Shown: positions 27,432 through 36,383 of the stretch, piece by piece
Layout of the letters: each line of letters opens with the position of its first letter
Position numbering within the stretch: position 1 is the first letter of the stretch
Source: an uncultured Aquimarina sp.
GTDB lineage: Bacteria > Bacteroidota > Bacteroidia > Flavobacteriales > Flavobacteriaceae
Length of the DNA: 64,000 nucleotides
Reading direction: 5' to 3'
NCBI GenBank assembly: GCA_947500845.1
Contig: CANMTP010000003.1
Coordinates: forward strand, 124,001-188,000
Program-made: the position numbers and the translations under genes
The notes under the pieces: model-generated
The model's database searches: none
What the model saw: the letters and a program-made list of their open reading frames with translations, nothing else
What the model was told of the DNA's origin: nothing

Positions 27432-29120
27432 ATGGACGATACAACGTTACTTTCTGTACGACATTTATGCGTTTCTTTTTTTTCAGAAAAAACTGACAAT
27501 CAAGTGCTGCACGATATCTCTTTTACTATCAAAAAAGATGAAATATTAGGGGTTGTTGGAGAATCAGGAAGCGGAAAATCGGTAGCCTCTTTAGCCGTTC
27601 TTGGTTTATTGCCAAGTAAAACAACTAAAGTAACTGGAGAGATCCTATTTAATGGAGCATCTATCACAAATCTTACTGAAAAACAATATCAATCCATAAA
27701 AGGTAACCAAATTGCCATGATTTTTCAGGAGCCTATGAGCTCTTTAAATCCTTCAATGAGATGCGGAAAGCAGGTTGCAGAGGTTCTTTTTCAACATACT
27801 TTATTGTCAAATAAAGAAGTGAAAGCTGAAGTATTGTCTTTGTTTGTAAAGGTAAAACTCCCGGATCCCGAAAGGGCTTATAGATCTTATCCTCACGAAT
27901 TAAGCGGCGGACAAAAACAGCGTATCATGATCGCTATGGCTATTGCCTGCAAACCCGAGCTTCTTATTGCAGACGAACCGACCACTGCTCTGGATGTAAC
28001 TGTGCAAAAAGAGATCATACATCTTTTGAAAAGCCTACAAAAGGAGTATAAGATGAGTATTTTGTTTATCTCTCATGATCTCTCTTTGGTATCTGAAATT
28101 GCAGACCATGTTTTGGTAATGTACCAGGGGAAAATGATTGAATACGGATCGGCAAGCCAAATATTTCATCATCCAGAGGAGGAATATACAAAAGCACTGA
28201 TTAGTGCAAGACCAGATCTGGATGTAAGATTGAAAGAATTACCTACTATCGCAGATTTTCTAAATCATACCAATCAACAACGAGAAATTATTACCAAAGA
28301 ACAACGAGAACAACATCATAAAGATTTGTATAGCGGCCCACCCTTATTAGAAGTTATCAATGCAGAAAAAGTTTATTTTTCAAAAGTAGGCTTATTCGAA
28401 AAAAAAGAACTTAAAGCTGTTAATGGTGTAAGTTTAAAACTTTATGAGGGAGAAACGCTGGGTCTTGTTGGTGAATCTGGTTGTGGTAAATCAACGTTAG
28501 GAAATGTAATTTTGCAGCTAGACAAGGCTACAGCTGGTCAAATACTCTATCGTGGAGTCGATATTACTCAATTGCCTTCATCTCAAATACGAAGTCTTAG
28601 AAAAGAAATGCAATTAATTTTTCAGGATCCCTTTGCGTCATTAAATCCAAGATTAACGGTTGGTAAAGCCATTATGGAACCCATGAAAGCTCATGCATTG
28701 TACGATAATGATACAAAGAGAAGAGAAAAAACAATAGAATTATTAGAACGCGTTGGCTTAGAAAAAGAACATTTTGATCGTTATCCACACGAATTTAGTG
28801 GAGGTCAACGACAACGTATAGGTATTGCCAGAACTATCGCTTTAGAGCCAAAACTTATTATTTGCGATGAATCTGTAAGCGCATTAGATATATCAGTACA
28901 AGCTCAAGTCCTAAATCTATTGAATGAACTAAAAGAAAAATTAGGTTTTACCTATATATTTATATCTCACGATCTTGCTGTAGTTAAATATATGTCTGAT
29001 CAGTTGTTGGTCATGAACAATGGTAGAATTGAAGAGCATGGAGATGCAGACATCATTTACGAACATCCTAAAAAAGAGTACACAAAAAAACTGATAGCCG
29101 CTATACCCAAAGGAAAATGA
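27432..29120 (+). CDS. fused ABC-transporter ATPase for peptide/nickel-type uptake (DppD-DppF-like)
   Basis: 562 residues from ATG at 27432. Two complete ATP-binding cassettes: Walker A GESGSGKS and GESGCGKS, signatures LSGGQKQR and FSGGQRQR, Walker B LLIADEPTTALDV and LIICDESVSALDI, each with the oligopeptide-specific C-terminal tail (HHPEEEYTKAL and EHPKKEYTKKL). This is the GsiA/YejF organisation. No permease or substrate-binding protein is adjacent, so its partners are encoded elsewhere. Note that ESV replaces the usual EPT after Walker B in the second half. Confidence 0.93.
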   Translation: MDDTTLLSVRHLCVSFFSEKTDNQVLHDISFTIKKDEILGVVGESGSGKSVASLAVLGLLPSKTTKVTGEILFNGASITNLTEKQYQSIKGNQIAMIFQEPMSSLNPSMRCGKQVAEVLFQHTLLSNKEVKAEVLSLFVKVKLPDPERAYRSYPHELSGGQKQRIMIAMAIACKPELLIADEPTTALDVTVQKEIIHLLKSLQKEYKMSILFISHDLSLVSEIADHVLVMYQGKMIEYGSASQIFHHPEEEYTKALISARPDLDVRLKELPTIADFLNHTNQQREIITKEQREQHHKDLYSGPPLLEVINAEKVYFSKVGLFEKKELKAVNGVSLKLYEGETLGLVGESGCGKSTLGNVILQLDKATAGQILYRGVDITQLPSSQIRSLRKEMQLIFQDPFASLNPRLTVGKAIMEPMKAHALYDNDTKRREKTIELLERVGLEKEHFDRYPHEFSGGQRQRIGIARTIALEPKLIICDESVSALDISVQAQVLNLLNELKEKLGFTYIFISHDLAVVKYMSDQLLVMNNGRIEEHGDADIIYEHPKKEYTKKLIAAIPKGK

Positions 29121-29362
29121 TTCTAAAAATAAAAAGTAGAAACTATTGATGAATTCATAAAAAGCTATCCTGGAAGCCACCATCTAGGAAGACCTTAAGA
29201 AATTTGTTCAATATAAGGTCTAGAAACAGACTTCTTCAAAATTAAATTATTGAGTAATGATACATTTAATTCTTTTTAAATCTTCAGCTTTACAGGTGTG
29301 CTATCTTAACCCTGGTTTATGTATTAAAAGGTAGAATCACAAGTCGATTTAACAAATAAAAA

Positions 29363-29392
29363 AACCTGTTAAGCTTAACAGTTTAACAGGTT
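29363..29392 (-). terminator. rho-independent terminator, minus strand
   Basis: AACCTGTTAA / TTAACAGGTT stem of 10 bp; on the minus strand it is followed by a run of T (A-run at 29354-29364). No annotated gene needs it, which hints at a small transcript from the right. Confidence 0.7.
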
Positions 29393-29446
29393 TCATTCAT
29401 CGCGACTTGGGGGTAAAGATTGCGCGATTTGTTAATAACAAAAAAA

Positions 29447-29548
29447 TCACATCAACAAAAAAACTTTCTTAGCTAAATACATACAGTTAGAAATCAATTC
29501 CATTGTAGGTTTAACTGACTTCTGTAGACGATTCATACGCTTTTTCAT
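29447..29548 (-). CDS. possible 33-residue basic peptide
   Basis: ATG at 29546-29548 opens MKKRMNRLQKSVKPTMELIS and the frame stops at 29447. The frame is open for about 27 more codons upstream without a start. It is followed at 55 bp by a terminator on the same strand, which is the main support. It could be a chance ORF within a structured RNA. Confidence 0.25.
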   Translation of the reverse strand: MKKRMNRLQKSVKPTMELISNCMYLAKKVFLLM

Positions 29549-29901
29549 AATAGGGATAACTGTGTGGGTTAATAATTCATTTTCTAAACTTAAAAAACAA
29601 TGTATATAGGGGCATTGTTTGTTAAGGGGTTACTAATATGCAAATTATTTTCAATAATGACGTTTAAATACATTAAAAATCGATGAAATACACTAAATTT
29701 TAACATTTAAACTACTTTTACCTGTTTTTATGGGTTAAAGCAAAGGTTTAAGACATAACAAAACATCTTGAAAGTGTAGTATTTTTCTTTCAAAATCTAT
29801 TTTGTAACGGCTTAAAAGTACATAACGCTACTATTGCTAAATTATTATTCGTGATCATCTAATTATTATTCGTTTACTATTTGAAAGAATTAGAGTAAAA
29901 C

Positions 29902-30558
29902 TTAGCTTAAAGACATTTCGGGGATATTTCCTTCAATGATAAGATTTCCTTCGGTAGCATTTTTAATTTCTTCGACACTTACCCCAGGGGCTCTTTCTAA
30001 AAGTCTGAATCCTTTATCAGTAATTTCAAGCATGGCTAAATTTGTAACCACCTTTTTTACGCAATTCACGCCGGTTAGTGGCAATGAACAGTTTTTAAGT
30101 AATTTAGAAGCTCCCGCCTTGTTGGTATGCATCATAGCCACAATAATATTCTCAGCGCTAGCAACCAGGTCCATGGCTCCCCCCATTCCTTTAACCATTT
30201 TCCCGGGAATTTTCCAATTTGCGATATCTCCATCTTGAGAAACTTCCATGGCTCCCAAAATAGTAAGATCTACGTGCTGGCCACGAATCATGTTAAAACT
30301 TGTTGCCGAATCAAAAAATGACGCTCCCGGCATGGTCGTAATGGTCTGCTTACCGGCATTAATAACATCCGGGTCCTCTTCTCCTTCAAAAGGAAAAGGT
30401 CCCATGCCCAAAACGCCGTTTTCGCTTTGAAACTCGACTTCGATTCCTTCAGGGATATAATTCGCTACCAATGTGGGTATCCCAATACCTAGATTAACAA
30501 AATATCCATCTTTTAGTTCTTTTGCTATGCGCTTTGCGATTCCGTTTTTATCTAGCAT
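29902..30558 (-). CDS. scoB: 3-oxoacid CoA-transferase subunit B
   Basis: 218 residues. The catalytic glutamate is in EFQSENGVLGMGP (about residue 46), and GIPTLVANYIPEG and GAMEVSQDGDIANWKIPGKMVKGMGGAMDL are family motifs. With subunit A it moves CoA between succinyl-CoA and acetoacetate, feeding ketone bodies or amino-acid breakdown products into the TCA cycle. Unusually, a peroxiredoxin gene separates it from scoA, though all three are closely spaced on the same strand. Confidence 0.93.
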   Translation of the reverse strand: MLDKNGIAKRIAKELKDGYFVNLGIGIPTLVANYIPEGIEVEFQSENGVLGMGPFPFEGEEDPDVINAGKQTITTMPGASFFDSATSFNMIRGQHVDLTILGAMEVSQDGDIANWKIPGKMVKGMGGAMDLVASAENIIVAMMHTNKAGASKLLKNCSLPLTGVNCVKKVVTNLAMLEITDKGFRLLERAPGVSVEEIKNATEGNLIIEGNIPEMSLS

Positions 30559-30579
30559 ACATAAATTCTATAATTATTG

Positions 30580-31221
30580 TTAATTCAAATTAGGTTGTGG
30601 TGTCATCCTTAGATAAGGCTTTATCTCTTTATGTCCTTTGGGAAACAAATCCGCAATTTCTTCAGTAGTAACCGAAGGCACAATAACACAATCTTCCCCT
30701 TGATTCCAATTGGCAGGTGTAGCCACTTTATGATACGCCGTTAATTGTAATGAATCGATAACCCGTAACAACTCGTCAAAATTTCTACCTGTAGACGCCG
30801 GATAGGTAAGGGTAAGTTTGATTTTCTTATCTGGCCCGATTACAAAAACAGAACGCACTGTTAATTGACTATCGGCCTTTGGATGGATCATATCATACAA
30901 CTCAGAAACTTTTCTATCTTCATCTGCAATAATGGGAAAGTTAACCGTAGTACTTTGCGTTTCATTAATATCCTTTATCCAACCATGATGGGATTCTAAT
31001 CCGTCTACGCTTAACGCTGTAACTTTCACATTACGTTTGTTAAACTCGTCTGTATATTTTGCAACCGTTCCTAATTCTGTCGTACAAACAGGAGTATAAT
31101 CTGCCGGATGTGAGAATAGAATCCCCCAGCTATCTCCCAGCCAGTCGTGAAAATTGATTTCTCCTTCTGTAGTTTGTGCAGTGAAGTTTGGTGCTTCATC
31201 TCCTAATCGTAATGCTGCCAT
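30580..31221 (-). CDS. 1-Cys peroxiredoxin (Prx6 type)
   Basis: 213 residues. The active site SHPADYTPVCTTELGTVAKY holds the peroxidatic cysteine (near residue 46), with the T-x-x-C and distal arginine environment of Prx6. The long C-terminal arm (LQLTAYHKVATPANWNQGEDCVIVPSVTTEE) is typical of this subgroup. It reduces hydrogen peroxide and organic peroxides in the cytoplasm. It sits between scoA and scoB with gaps of 29 and 21 bp, implying joint expression with the CoA transferase. Confidence 0.94.
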   Translation of the reverse strand: MAALRLGDEAPNFTAQTTEGEINFHDWLGDSWGILFSHPADYTPVCTTELGTVAKYTDEFNKRNVKVTALSVDGLESHHGWIKDINETQSTTVNFPIIADEDRKVSELYDMIHPKADSQLTVRSVFVIGPDKKIKLTLTYPASTGRNFDELLRVIDSLQLTAYHKVATPANWNQGEDCVIVPSVTTEEIADLFPKGHKEIKPYLRMTPQPNLN

Positions 31222-31250
31222 GATTTATGTGTTTTAAGATTTTTGAAATA

Positions 31251-31952
31251 TTATTCTGTTTTACGAACAGTGCGTTGTTCTATTCGTTTTTCATATTGTT
31301 CTCCTTGAAAGATTCGCTGAACAAAAATTCCTGGAATGTGTATGTGATCAGGATCTAATGCTCCTGCAGGGACCAATTCTTCAACCTCGGCTACGGTAAT
31401 TTTTGCAGCTCCACACATACATGGGTTAAAGTTCCTTGCCGTTCCTTTAAAAATTAAATTCCCGGCCTCATCCCCTTTCCAGGCTTTTACGAATGCAAAA
31501 TCTGCGTTAAATGCATGCTCAAGGACATACATTTTTCCATCAAACTCTCTGGTTTCTTTTCCTTCGGCGACTTCTGTGCCATACCCTGCCGGAGTATAGA
31601 TTGCAGGAAAACCTCCTTGTGCTGCACGACATCTTTCTGCTAACGTTCCTTGTGGTATCAATTCTACATCCAATTCGCCACTTAACATTTGTCGTTCGAA
31701 CTCATCGTTTTCTCCTACATAAGAAGAAACCATTTTTTTAATTTGCTTTTTTTGAAGTAACAGACCCAAACCAAAGTCATCCACCCCAGCATTGTTTGAG
31801 ATGCAGGTTAGTCCTTTCACATTTAATTTTACAAGTTCTGCTATTGCATTTTCAGGAATACCACATAGACCAAAGCCCCCTAGCATCAGGGTCATGTCAT
31901 CTTTTATACCTGATAAAGCTTCAGAAACATTGGGTACCGTTTTACGAATCAT
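31251..31952 (-). CDS. scoA: 3-oxoacid CoA-transferase subunit A
   Basis: 233 residues. It has the CoA-binding glycine-rich motif [15 protein letters not shown] (residues 22-36), [15 protein letters not shown], and [25 protein letters not shown]. Partner of ScoB. It is first in the minus-strand trio scoA-peroxiredoxin-scoB and lies 160 bp downstream of the PBP1A gene, separated from it by a hairpin at 32034-32079. Confidence 0.93.
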   Translation of the reverse strand: MIRKTVPNVSEALSGIKDDMTLMLGGFGLCGIPENAIAELVKLNVKGLTCISNNAGVDDFGLGLLLQKKQIKKMVSSYVGENDEFERQMLSGELDVELIPQGTLAERCRAAQGGFPAIYTPAGYGTEVAEGKETREFDGKMYVLEHAFNADFAFVKAWKGDEAGNLIFKGTARNFNPCMCGAAKITVAEVEELVPAGALDPDHIHIPGIFVQRIFQGEQYEKRIEQRTVRKTE

Positions 31953-32033
31953 ACTGTTCTAATTTTAGCCAACTAAAAGTACTAAAAAAATAGGATTACA
32001 ATGTTTGAAAAGGAATAGTTTTATCAATGAACT

Positions 32034-32079
32034 CATCTTGACTCTTTCATTTCCTAAAAAATGATTAAAAGTCAAGATG
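32034..32079 (-). terminator. hairpin downstream of the PBP1A gene
   Basis: CATCTTGACT (32034-32043) pairs with AGTCAAGATG (32070-32079) around a 26-base loop. Placed between the PBP1A stop and scoA on the same strand; probably a terminator, though the T-run is weak. Confidence 0.45.
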
Positions 32080-32112
32080 AATTCAATAATTTAATCGATA
32101 GCCAAACAACAC

Positions 32113-34455
32113 TTATAGACTAAATTCGTCTTCTGAATTATTATTTATAATATTGCGTTTTTTGTAGGCTTCGCAATCAATTTCGATAGAAAGATTTTCT
32201 GGTGCAGCGAAAGCCTCTTTTGAAACCTCTAATGTTTTATCTGCATAGCATTTCTTCATATATAATGCCCAAATAGGCAGCGCCATGGTAGCACCTTGTC
32301 CAAACTCTGTATCCTTGAAATGAGTAGATCTATCATCTCCCCCAACCCAAACTCCAGTACATAGGTTAGGAACAATTCCCATAAACCAGCCATCACTTTG
32401 ATTTTGTGTAGTTCCGGTTTTACCGGCAATAGGATTATCAAATCCATAGGGATGGCCCGTGACTACATTTTTGATAGAATATCTCGTAGATGGCCCGGTT
32501 CTTAGTCGGGTTCCTGATCCAGATCTGGTTACACCTTCCATCAAGTTAATGGTTACAAAAGCAGCTTCTTTGCTGATTACATCGCGTGTTTCTGGAACAA
32601 ATTGGTATAATACCGCTCCATTTTTATCTTCGATACTGGTGATCATTACCGGTTTCGTATAAATTCCTTGATTGGCAAACGTACTGTATGCTCCCACCAT
32701 TTCTGACAATTTGATATCCACAGATCCTAGAGCAATCGAAGCTACCTCCAGAATATCTGATTGTATCCCTGTTTTTCGTGCAAGTTTAGCAATAGGTGCC
32801 GGACCTATTTTATCCATTAACCTTGCAGAAATTGTATTAACCGACTTTGCCAACGCCTCCTTAAGGCTCATGTAGCCCGTATACTCTGCATCACTGTTTT
32901 TAGGGGTCCAATCCTCTTCTATCACTCCGTGTGAACCTGCCGGAATTGTAATTTGAGACATCGGTAAGGTATCACATGGTGACAATTTTAATTGATCGAT
33001 TGCAGTTGCATATACGAATGGCTTAAAAGTCGAACCTACCTGACGAGCTCCTTGATATACATGATCGTATTGAAAATGTTTGTAATCTACTCCCCCGACC
33101 CATGCTTTTACATGCCCGGTTTGAGGCTCCATAGACATTAATCCCGATCGTAAGAATTGCTTATAATATATAATGGAATCTTTTGGGGTCATAATAGTGT
33201 CTATTTCCCCTTTCCAGCTAAAGACTGTCATTTCAGTCTTTTCATCAAAAGATGCACGAATTTCTTTTTCGCTTTTTCCTTCGCTTAGCATTTTCTTTCT
33301 TCGTGCAGAACTTCTTATTGCTCTTTCGATAATCCTATCCTTTTCTTCTTTTGTTATATCTCTAAACGGGCTGGTTTTGTTATTTTTTTCTTGCTTATTA
33401 AATTCCTTCTGAAGGTTTGCCATATGTTCTGCTGTGGCCTCTTCAGCATATTTTTGCATCCTTGAATCTATAGTAACATTAATTCGCAGACCATCCCTAT
33501 AGATGTCAAAATACTCTGTTTCACCTTCTTCGTTCTCGCCTTTTGGATTATTTTTTACCCAGTCTGCCATCCAACTACGTACATATTCTCTAAAATACGT
33601 TGCTGTCCCGTCTGAATGGCCTTCTGGAGAATAATCTAACTCTAGGGGCAATTGTTTTAGGCTGTCACTAACTTTTTCTGAGAGGTAATTATACTTTTCC
33701 ATCTGGCCAAGTACAACATTTCGTCTGTTTTTAACCATTTCAGGTCGTCGTAACGGATTGAAAAGCGAAGAGTTTTTGAGCATCCCTACTAATACGGCTG
33801 CTTCCTCTACCTTTAATTCGCTTGGTTTTTTGCCAAAATAAATTCTTGATGCCGAACTTATACCGATAGCCTGATTTAAGAAATCATACTTATTAAGATA
33901 CATGGTGATGATCTCATTTTTGGTATATTGTCTCTCTAAACGAGTGGCGATTACCCATTCTTTTAGTTTCTGTTTAAAACGCTCCCAAATATTTCTAGAC
34001 CCACCGGTAAATAATTGTTTTGATAACTGTTGAGAAATGGTACTGGCTCCCCCTTTACTACCCAGAAAAATAAACGCCCGTAATGTCCCTCTGGCATCAA
34101 TTCCTGAATGATCATAATATCTGGCATCTTCAGTAGCTACTAAAGCATCTACCAGATGTTGTGGCAGATCTTCAAAACTCACCGGAGTACGATTTTCTTT
34201 AAAAAAAGTACCGATTTGCACCCCATCTGAAGATATAATTTGCGTAGCAAGATCGTTTTGCGGGTTTTCTAACTCTTCAAACTTCGGCATTTCGCCATAA
34301 AATCCCCAGCTTGCAAAAAGAAACAACAGGACAATTAGAAAAATTCCTGATGCAAATGTTATCCAAAAGGCTTTTATATACTTGAGTGTACTAAATCCCG
34401 AGCTTTTTATATTTGTTCTTTTCTTTTTTGTCAATTTAGGTGTTGCCTTTGCCAT
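32113..34455 (-). CDS. class A penicillin-binding protein 1A
   Basis: 780 residues. A lysine-rich cytoplasmic tail and one TM helix (about 27-50) are followed by a GT51 glycosyltransferase domain (VATEDARYYDHSGIDARGTLRA with catalytic Glu; KQLFTGGSRNIWERFKQKLKEW) and a transpeptidase domain with the SxxK motif GSTFKPF, SxN (AKSVNT) and KTGTT. It polymerises and cross-links peptidoglycan. Length and domain order are normal for Bacteroidota PBP1A. It overlaps no other gene and starts 3 bp after gldH ends, as in related genomes. Confidence 0.95.
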   Translation of the reverse strand: MAKATPKLTKKKRTNIKSSGFSTLKYIKAFWITFASGIFLIVLLFLFASWGFYGEMPKFEELENPQNDLATQIISSDGVQIGTFFKENRTPVSFEDLPQHLVDALVATEDARYYDHSGIDARGTLRAFIFLGSKGGASTISQQLSKQLFTGGSRNIWERFKQKLKEWVIATRLERQYTKNEIITMYLNKYDFLNQAIGISSASRIYFGKKPSELKVEEAAVLVGMLKNSSLFNPLRRPEMVKNRRNVVLGQMEKYNYLSEKVSDSLKQLPLELDYSPEGHSDGTATYFREYVRSWMADWVKNNPKGENEEGETEYFDIYRDGLRINVTIDSRMQKYAEEATAEHMANLQKEFNKQEKNNKTSPFRDITKEEKDRIIERAIRSSARRKKMLSEGKSEKEIRASFDEKTEMTVFSWKGEIDTIMTPKDSIIYYKQFLRSGLMSMEPQTGHVKAWVGGVDYKHFQYDHVYQGARQVGSTFKPFVYATAIDQLKLSPCDTLPMSQITIPAGSHGVIEEDWTPKNSDAEYTGYMSLKEALAKSVNTISARLMDKIGPAPIAKLARKTGIQSDILEVASIALGSVDIKLSEMVGAYSTFANQGIYTKPVMITSIEDKNGAVLYQFVPETRDVISKEAAFVTINLMEGVTRSGSGTRLRTGPSTRYSIKNVVTGHPYGFDNPIAGKTGTTQNQSDGWFMGIVPNLCTGVWVGGDDRSTHFKDTEFGQGATMALPIWALYMKKCYADKTLEVSKEAFAAPENLSIEIDCEAYKKRNIINNNSEDEFSL

Positions 34456-34458
34456 TTT

Positions 34459-34950
34459 TTAAGGGTTTTGAGCATGTTCTATTCTAAATCCAATATCAGT
34501 AATTCCTTCCAAAGAATATATACCATCTACTTCGCCATTCTTTCGCATGGCATGTTGTAATTTGATCGTATAGCTACCTTGCTCTGCAAAACTAACATTT
34601 TCTTTATACCACAATTTATTTTCTTTAAGGTCAGAAAAACCAGTTCCTAACCATTCTCCATTAGGTGCAGCCATATCGTACTCAAGGGTATCGGTGATCA
34701 CTTTCCCGTTTGGAAACTTCATTTCACTAATTAAAAACAAATTACTATATCTGTACGAATTATTGTTGCGCACGTTGATGAATAAATTGTATGTCTTTAA
34801 GCTATCTAATTCTGGTAAGGTAAAGTTGATTTCTTCTTCGATTTCCCAAGCATTCGACACTGTTTGATATTCGTCAAAAACTTGTTTTTTGTCACAAGAA
34901 GTTATAGCAATTAGCGTAAAAAATAATATAACAAACCTACGATTTATCAT
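34459..34950 (-). CDS. gldH: gliding motility lipoprotein GldH
   Basis: 163 residues from ATG at 34950, giving the lipoprotein signal MINRRFVILFFTLIAITSCDKKQ (C19). The body has the GldH pattern (DEYQTVSNAWEIEEEINFTLPELDSLKTYNLFINVRNN ... YSNLF). GldH is needed for gliding and is linked to the type IX secretion apparatus. A longer frame from 35142 exists but would only translate the ricT tail in another frame. It overlaps the ricT 3' end by 14 bp, and its position between ricT and the PBP1A gene matches other Flavobacteriaceae. Confidence 0.92.
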   Translation of the reverse strand: MINRRFVILFFTLIAITSCDKKQVFDEYQTVSNAWEIEEEINFTLPELDSLKTYNLFINVRNNNSYRYSNLFLISEMKFPNGKVITDTLEYDMAAPNGEWLGTGFSDLKENKLWYKENVSFAEQGSYTIKLQHAMRKNGEVDGIYSLEGITDIGFRIEHAQNP

Positions 34951-36310
34951 TGTTTCTGTTACGTGACCGATGTCTTTTATTACGTTGATTTTTTGGTTTA
35001 CCCGTGTTTTTATTTTCAGAATTTCCTCCTTTTGATTTATTTGTAGCGACTGTCTGTTTTTCTGAAGAACCTCCTCCTTTACTTGTATTTCTTCTTTTGT
35101 TTCGATTTTTTCTCCTTCTTCTACTGTGTTTGGGTTGATCAAATCGAGTAAGACTATCTTGCCCTACAACGTTCTCAAAATCTGTTTTAGTATCTTCTAA
35201 TAGTTCTGAAGCAAATTCTTCAAGGCCTGCAACTTTTTCTTTATTCGTATTCGCTGCAATTATTTCTTTGGCATGCTCGGTAGAGATCTTATGCCAATTC
35301 ATCCATTCTCCTTCGTAGGCATACCATAGATATCCTTTAAAGATGTCTATTTTTTGGCAAACCGCTGTACCCTTTTCTGTATACAGTTTGGTTTCGGCTT
35401 TAGGAAAATCGTTTAATGCATCTATATAGGCATCTAACTCATAGTTTAGACAACATTTTAATTTTCCGCATTGTCCGGCCAATTTTTGTGGGTTAAGAGA
35501 CAATTGTTGGTATCTTGCCGCACTGGTATTTACCGATCTAAAATCGGTAAGCCATGTAGAACAGCACAATTCGCGTCCACAAGAACCAATCCCCCCTAAC
35601 CTAGCCGCCTCTTGTCTAAAACCAACTTGACGCATCTCTATGCGGGTACTAAATTCGTGTGCAAACTCTTTAATTAATTGTCTGAAATCAACACGCTCCT
35701 CGGCAGTATAATAAAAAGTAGCTTTAGATCCATCCCCCTGAAATTCGATATCAGAGATTTTCATTTGCAAATCAAGTCTAATGGCAATTTCTCTTGCCCT
35801 GACTTTCATTGTTTCTTCTCTATCTCTGGATTTTTGCCAAATATCTATATCTTTTTGTGAGGCTTTTCTGTAGACTTTCTTAATCTCATCACTATCCAAA
35901 TCAACTTTTTTCTTTTTCATTTGGATACGAACCAATTCGCCGGTAAGAGAAACTATCCCTACATCGTGACCTGGTGAGGCTTCTGTAGCTACAATATCCC
36001 CAATACTTAAAGAAAGATTCTCTGCATTTCTAAAAAAACCCTTTCTTCCGTTCTTAAATCGTATTTCGACACAAGAGAAAGGAGCAGCGCCACTAGGAAG
36101 TGACATGTTGGAGAGCCAATCAAAAACTGTTAATTTATTACAACCATCGGTACCGCAAGTACCATTATTCTTACATCCTTTTGGTTGTCCGTCTTTTCCG
36201 GAGGAACAACTACTACATCCCATATGTACTCTTAATATTGAAATTTGCTTGCAACCGCAATCACAGCAAATATGGTTCTTACTATTGTCAAAACCGATAG
36301 ATCTTGACAT
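34937..36310 (-). CDS. ricT: PSP1-domain protein, RicT-like
   Basis: 457 residues. A cysteine-rich N-terminus (CCDCGCKQ ... GCSSCSSGKDGQPKGCKNNGTCGTDGCN, about residues 15-60) precedes the PSP1 domain (about 75-320), with GIGSCGRELCCSTWL and CGKLKCCLNYE, cysteines that in Bacillus RicT/YaaT bind Fe-S clusters. The C-terminal 80 residues are a low-complexity basic tail (RRRRKNRNKRRN), suggesting RNA contact. In Bacillus the RicAFT complex guides RNase Y; Bacteroidota use is not established. gldH overlaps its end. Confidence 0.88.
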   Translation of the reverse strand: MSRSIGFDNSKNHICCDCGCKQISILRVHMGCSSCSSGKDGQPKGCKNNGTCGTDGCNKLTVFDWLSNMSLPSGAAPFSCVEIRFKNGRKGFFRNAENLSLSIGDIVATEASPGHDVGIVSLTGELVRIQMKKKKVDLDSDEIKKVYRKASQKDIDIWQKSRDREETMKVRAREIAIRLDLQMKISDIEFQGDGSKATFYYTAEERVDFRQLIKEFAHEFSTRIEMRQVGFRQEAARLGGIGSCGRELCCSTWLTDFRSVNTSAARYQQLSLNPQKLAGQCGKLKCCLNYELDAYIDALNDFPKAETKLYTEKGTAVCQKIDIFKGYLWYAYEGEWMNWHKISTEHAKEIIAANTNKEKVAGLEEFASELLEDTKTDFENVVGQDSLTRFDQPKHSRRRRKNRNKRRNTSKGGGSSEKQTVATNKSKGGNSENKNTGKPKNQRNKRHRSRNRNNDKS

Positions 36311-36383
36311 CTTAATCGTTAAAGATACTAGGAAAAGAGGATAAAAAAAATTATCTTCTACAGTATCTTAGTCTCTGTGCGTA

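Larger units (their letters stand above)
29121..29901. other. 781-bp region with little coding content
   Basis: Between the ABC gene and scoB. Most is AT-rich without a recognisable gene. It holds a possible 33-residue minus-strand ORF (29447-29548), a terminator (29363-29392), nested inverted repeats (CAAGTCG at 29340-29346 against CGACTTG at 29402-29408; ATCGCG/CGCGAT at 29399-29428), and a hairpin AACAATG...CATTGTT near 29597-29620. The arrangement could be a small minus-strand transcript. Confidence 0.5.

Noticed and set aside
27399-27499. Overlapping N-terminal extensions of the histidine kinase and the ABC ATPase
   Set aside because: Internal ATGs at 27328 and 27432 give the normal N-termini, and the extensions encode unlike sequence in the divergent promoter.
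34951-35142. 64-codon upstream extension of gldH
   Set aside because: It reads the ricT basic tail in another frame; the lipoprotein signal begins at 34950.
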